6,600 nucleotides of DNA, from positions 7,281 to 13,880 of the forward strand of contig JAABYK010000303.1 of the NCBI GenBank assembly GCA_011775825.1. The letters run 5' to 3'. Origin of the DNA: Candidatus Zhuqueibacterota bacterium (GTDB lineage: Bacteria > Zhuqueibacterota > Zhuqueibacteria > Oceanimicrobiales > Oceanimicrobiaceae). The notes under the pieces were generated by a model. It saw only the letters and a program-made list of their open reading frames with translations, did not search any database and was not told the DNA's origin. A program made the translations under genes and the position numbers. Shown here in pieces: positions 5,930-6,600 of the stretch (its first letter is position 1; each line of letters starts with the position of its first letter).

Positions 5930-6145
5930 CTCAAAACGATCGAAATGGTAACCAAGAAAACAAGCAAAAAGACCAGCTCCTCCCGCGATAATCATACCAA
6001 CGTAGTGAGAGCCACGAACGAATCCAGCATCTCTCCTTTCGAGAAAAAACTTCTCGTCGAACTTGTCTTTGCCAATTACCCGTATGATGCCAATGGGCAC
6101 AAGATGTAGGAGGACATAAACAAGGCTATAGAGCGCATCTTCCAT
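5927..6145 (-). CDS. Small membrane protein, unknown function, probably truncated
   Basis: From the ATG at 6145 the frame gives 72 aa: a hydrophobic segment at about 6-24 (YSLVYVLLHLVPIGIIRVIG), a charged loop (KDKFDEKFFLERRDAGFVRG), and a transmembrane helix at about 48-66 (VGMIIAGGAGLFACFLGYHF) ending DRFE. A TTG at 6193 would add 16 residues and overlap the upstream gene by 14 bp; ATG is preferred because hydrophobic coding begins just after it. Neither start has a clear ribosome binding site. I recognise no family. It lies 34 bp downstream of another small membrane protein on the same strand, so the two probably share a transcript and may form one membrane complex, which is inference. The TGA stop is followed in frame by what looks like the missing last membrane helix, so the annotated product is likely shortened. 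Confidence 0.6.
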   Translation of the reverse strand: MEDALYSLVYVLLHLVPIGIIRVIGKDKFDEKFFLERRDAGFVRGSHYVGMIIAGGAGLFACFLGYHFDRFE

Positions 6146-6179
6146 TTCAAAACTATTGGTATATGGTACGGCGTTCAGT

Positions 6180-6485
6180 TTAGGTTTTCTCAAACCAAGA
6201 AAGCTTACTTTTGCCCAGAATTAAACGAAACATTTTCTGAACAAGAAAAAAGAGAGATAGAAAACTACCCCCTGCAACGCTTAGGACTATCAAAGTATTA
6301 TGAAATAATTGACGGAGTTGTTCTGGATGAACGAGTTGAAAGGCTAAAAGAAATAATAGAACAATTCCGAGGATGGAAAAAAGCAATACTGTGGATAGCA
6401 CTGAAATTATATTCATTTGTATCCTTATCCTGGTGTTTAAGCCTCTTATTGCATCGGGCACATTGTCTATTTTCGTTTCGGCCAT
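6180..6485 (-). CDS. Small two-helix membrane protein, unknown function
   Basis: This 101-aa protein has a polar N-terminus (MAETKIDNVPDAIRGLNTRI), a strong transmembrane helix at about 24-51, a short loop around VHPEQLRQLFHN, a second helix at about 64-86 (TLIVLSVAGGSFLSLFFLVQ), and a basic tail (RLILGKSKLSWFEKT). Both termini are predicted to be cytoplasmic. No known domain is recognised; the arrangement resembles small phage-holin-like or stress-related membrane proteins in general shape only. The ATG at 6485 has AGGA about ten bases upstream. A terminator-like repeat lies about 70 bp upstream, so this may be the first gene of a two-gene unit with 5927-6145. Confidence 0.7.
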   Translation of the reverse strand: MAETKIDNVPDAIRGLNTRIRIQMNIISVLSTVLLFSILGIVLLFLLAFQLVHPEQLRQLFHNTLIVLSVAGGSFLSLFFLVQKMFRLILGKSKLSWFEKT

Positions 6486-6551
6486 TGTGGAATTATCCTA
6501 TGTTGTTGATGTACCTACGATTTAGCAAAATCCAAAAGTTTATTGTTTTGT

Positions 6552-6576
6552 TAAAACCACTACCTCAGGTAGTGGT
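6552..6576 (-). terminator. Terminator-like perfect inverted repeat at the window edge
   Basis: ACCACTACCT (6556-6565) and AGGTAGTGGT (6567-6576) are exact inverted copies around one central base, able to form a 9-bp stem with a 3-base loop. On the minus strand the stem is followed by TTTT, as in an intrinsic terminator for a gene entering from beyond 6600. A minus-strand frame from the window edge to TAA at 6542-6540 (ending PLPEVVVLTKQ) also runs through the repeat, so it may instead lie inside a coding end. Such compact near-perfect palindromes also occur at the ends of IS200/IS605-type elements and REP-like repeats. Confidence 0.5.
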
Positions 6577-6600
6577 CCTCTTAAAGATGGTTTCACCGTT

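Noticed and set aside
1..6600. CRISPR arrays, tRNA or rRNA genes, riboswitches
   Set aside because: No evenly spaced direct repeats, cloverleaf, rRNA-like or known aptamer sequences were seen on either strand.

Overview
The window has two contrasting parts. Positions 6-3465 are densely coded, moderately GC-rich core genome on the minus strand: alanyl-tRNA synthetase (alaS), followed downstream by a geranylgeranylglyceryl/heptaprenylglyceryl phosphate synthase-type enzyme (GGGPS/PcrB family). From about 3466 to 6600 the DNA is clearly more AT-rich and loosely coded. It holds six short genes, all on the minus strand and mostly of unknown function, separated by long spacers that contain GC-rich, fold-back islands.

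Organism: most likely a bacterium of the FCB superphylum (Bacteroidota, Calditrichota or a related candidate phylum). The GGGPS resembles the group known from Bacteroidota and relatives. AlaRS is of standard bacterial size (884 aa). Several genes lack a clear Shine-Dalgarno sequence, which is common in Bacteroidota. This placement is inference from family resemblance; no search was run.

Layout along the minus strand (right to left): a terminator-like perfect inverted repeat (6552-6576); two small membrane proteins (6180-6485 and 5927-6145), the second apparently cut short by an in-frame TGA; a spacer of about 550 bp with a GC-rich island (5377-5511); a 135-aa unknown protein (4965-5372); a 55-aa single-pass membrane protein 21 bp downstream (4776-4943); a spacer with an attC-like imperfect inverted repeat (4403-4518); an overlapping gene pair of the DUF6883 and DUF4926 families (3733-4295) with its own likely promoter; a second attC-like fold-back (3518-3647); then alaS and GGGPS.

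The most interesting signal is that the DUF6883/DUF4926 pair lies between inverted copies of GTTAGCTGT (3641-3649 and 4401-4409), each at the edge of a longer imperfect inverted repeat. This is the arrangement expected of an integron-type gene cassette: the 7-bp R' core at the cassette start is exactly complementary to the R'' core of its own attC at the end. Together with the base-composition change and run of short orphan genes, it suggests an accessory, possibly cassette-type, island next to alaS. No integrase or transposase is in the window, so this remains a hypothesis.
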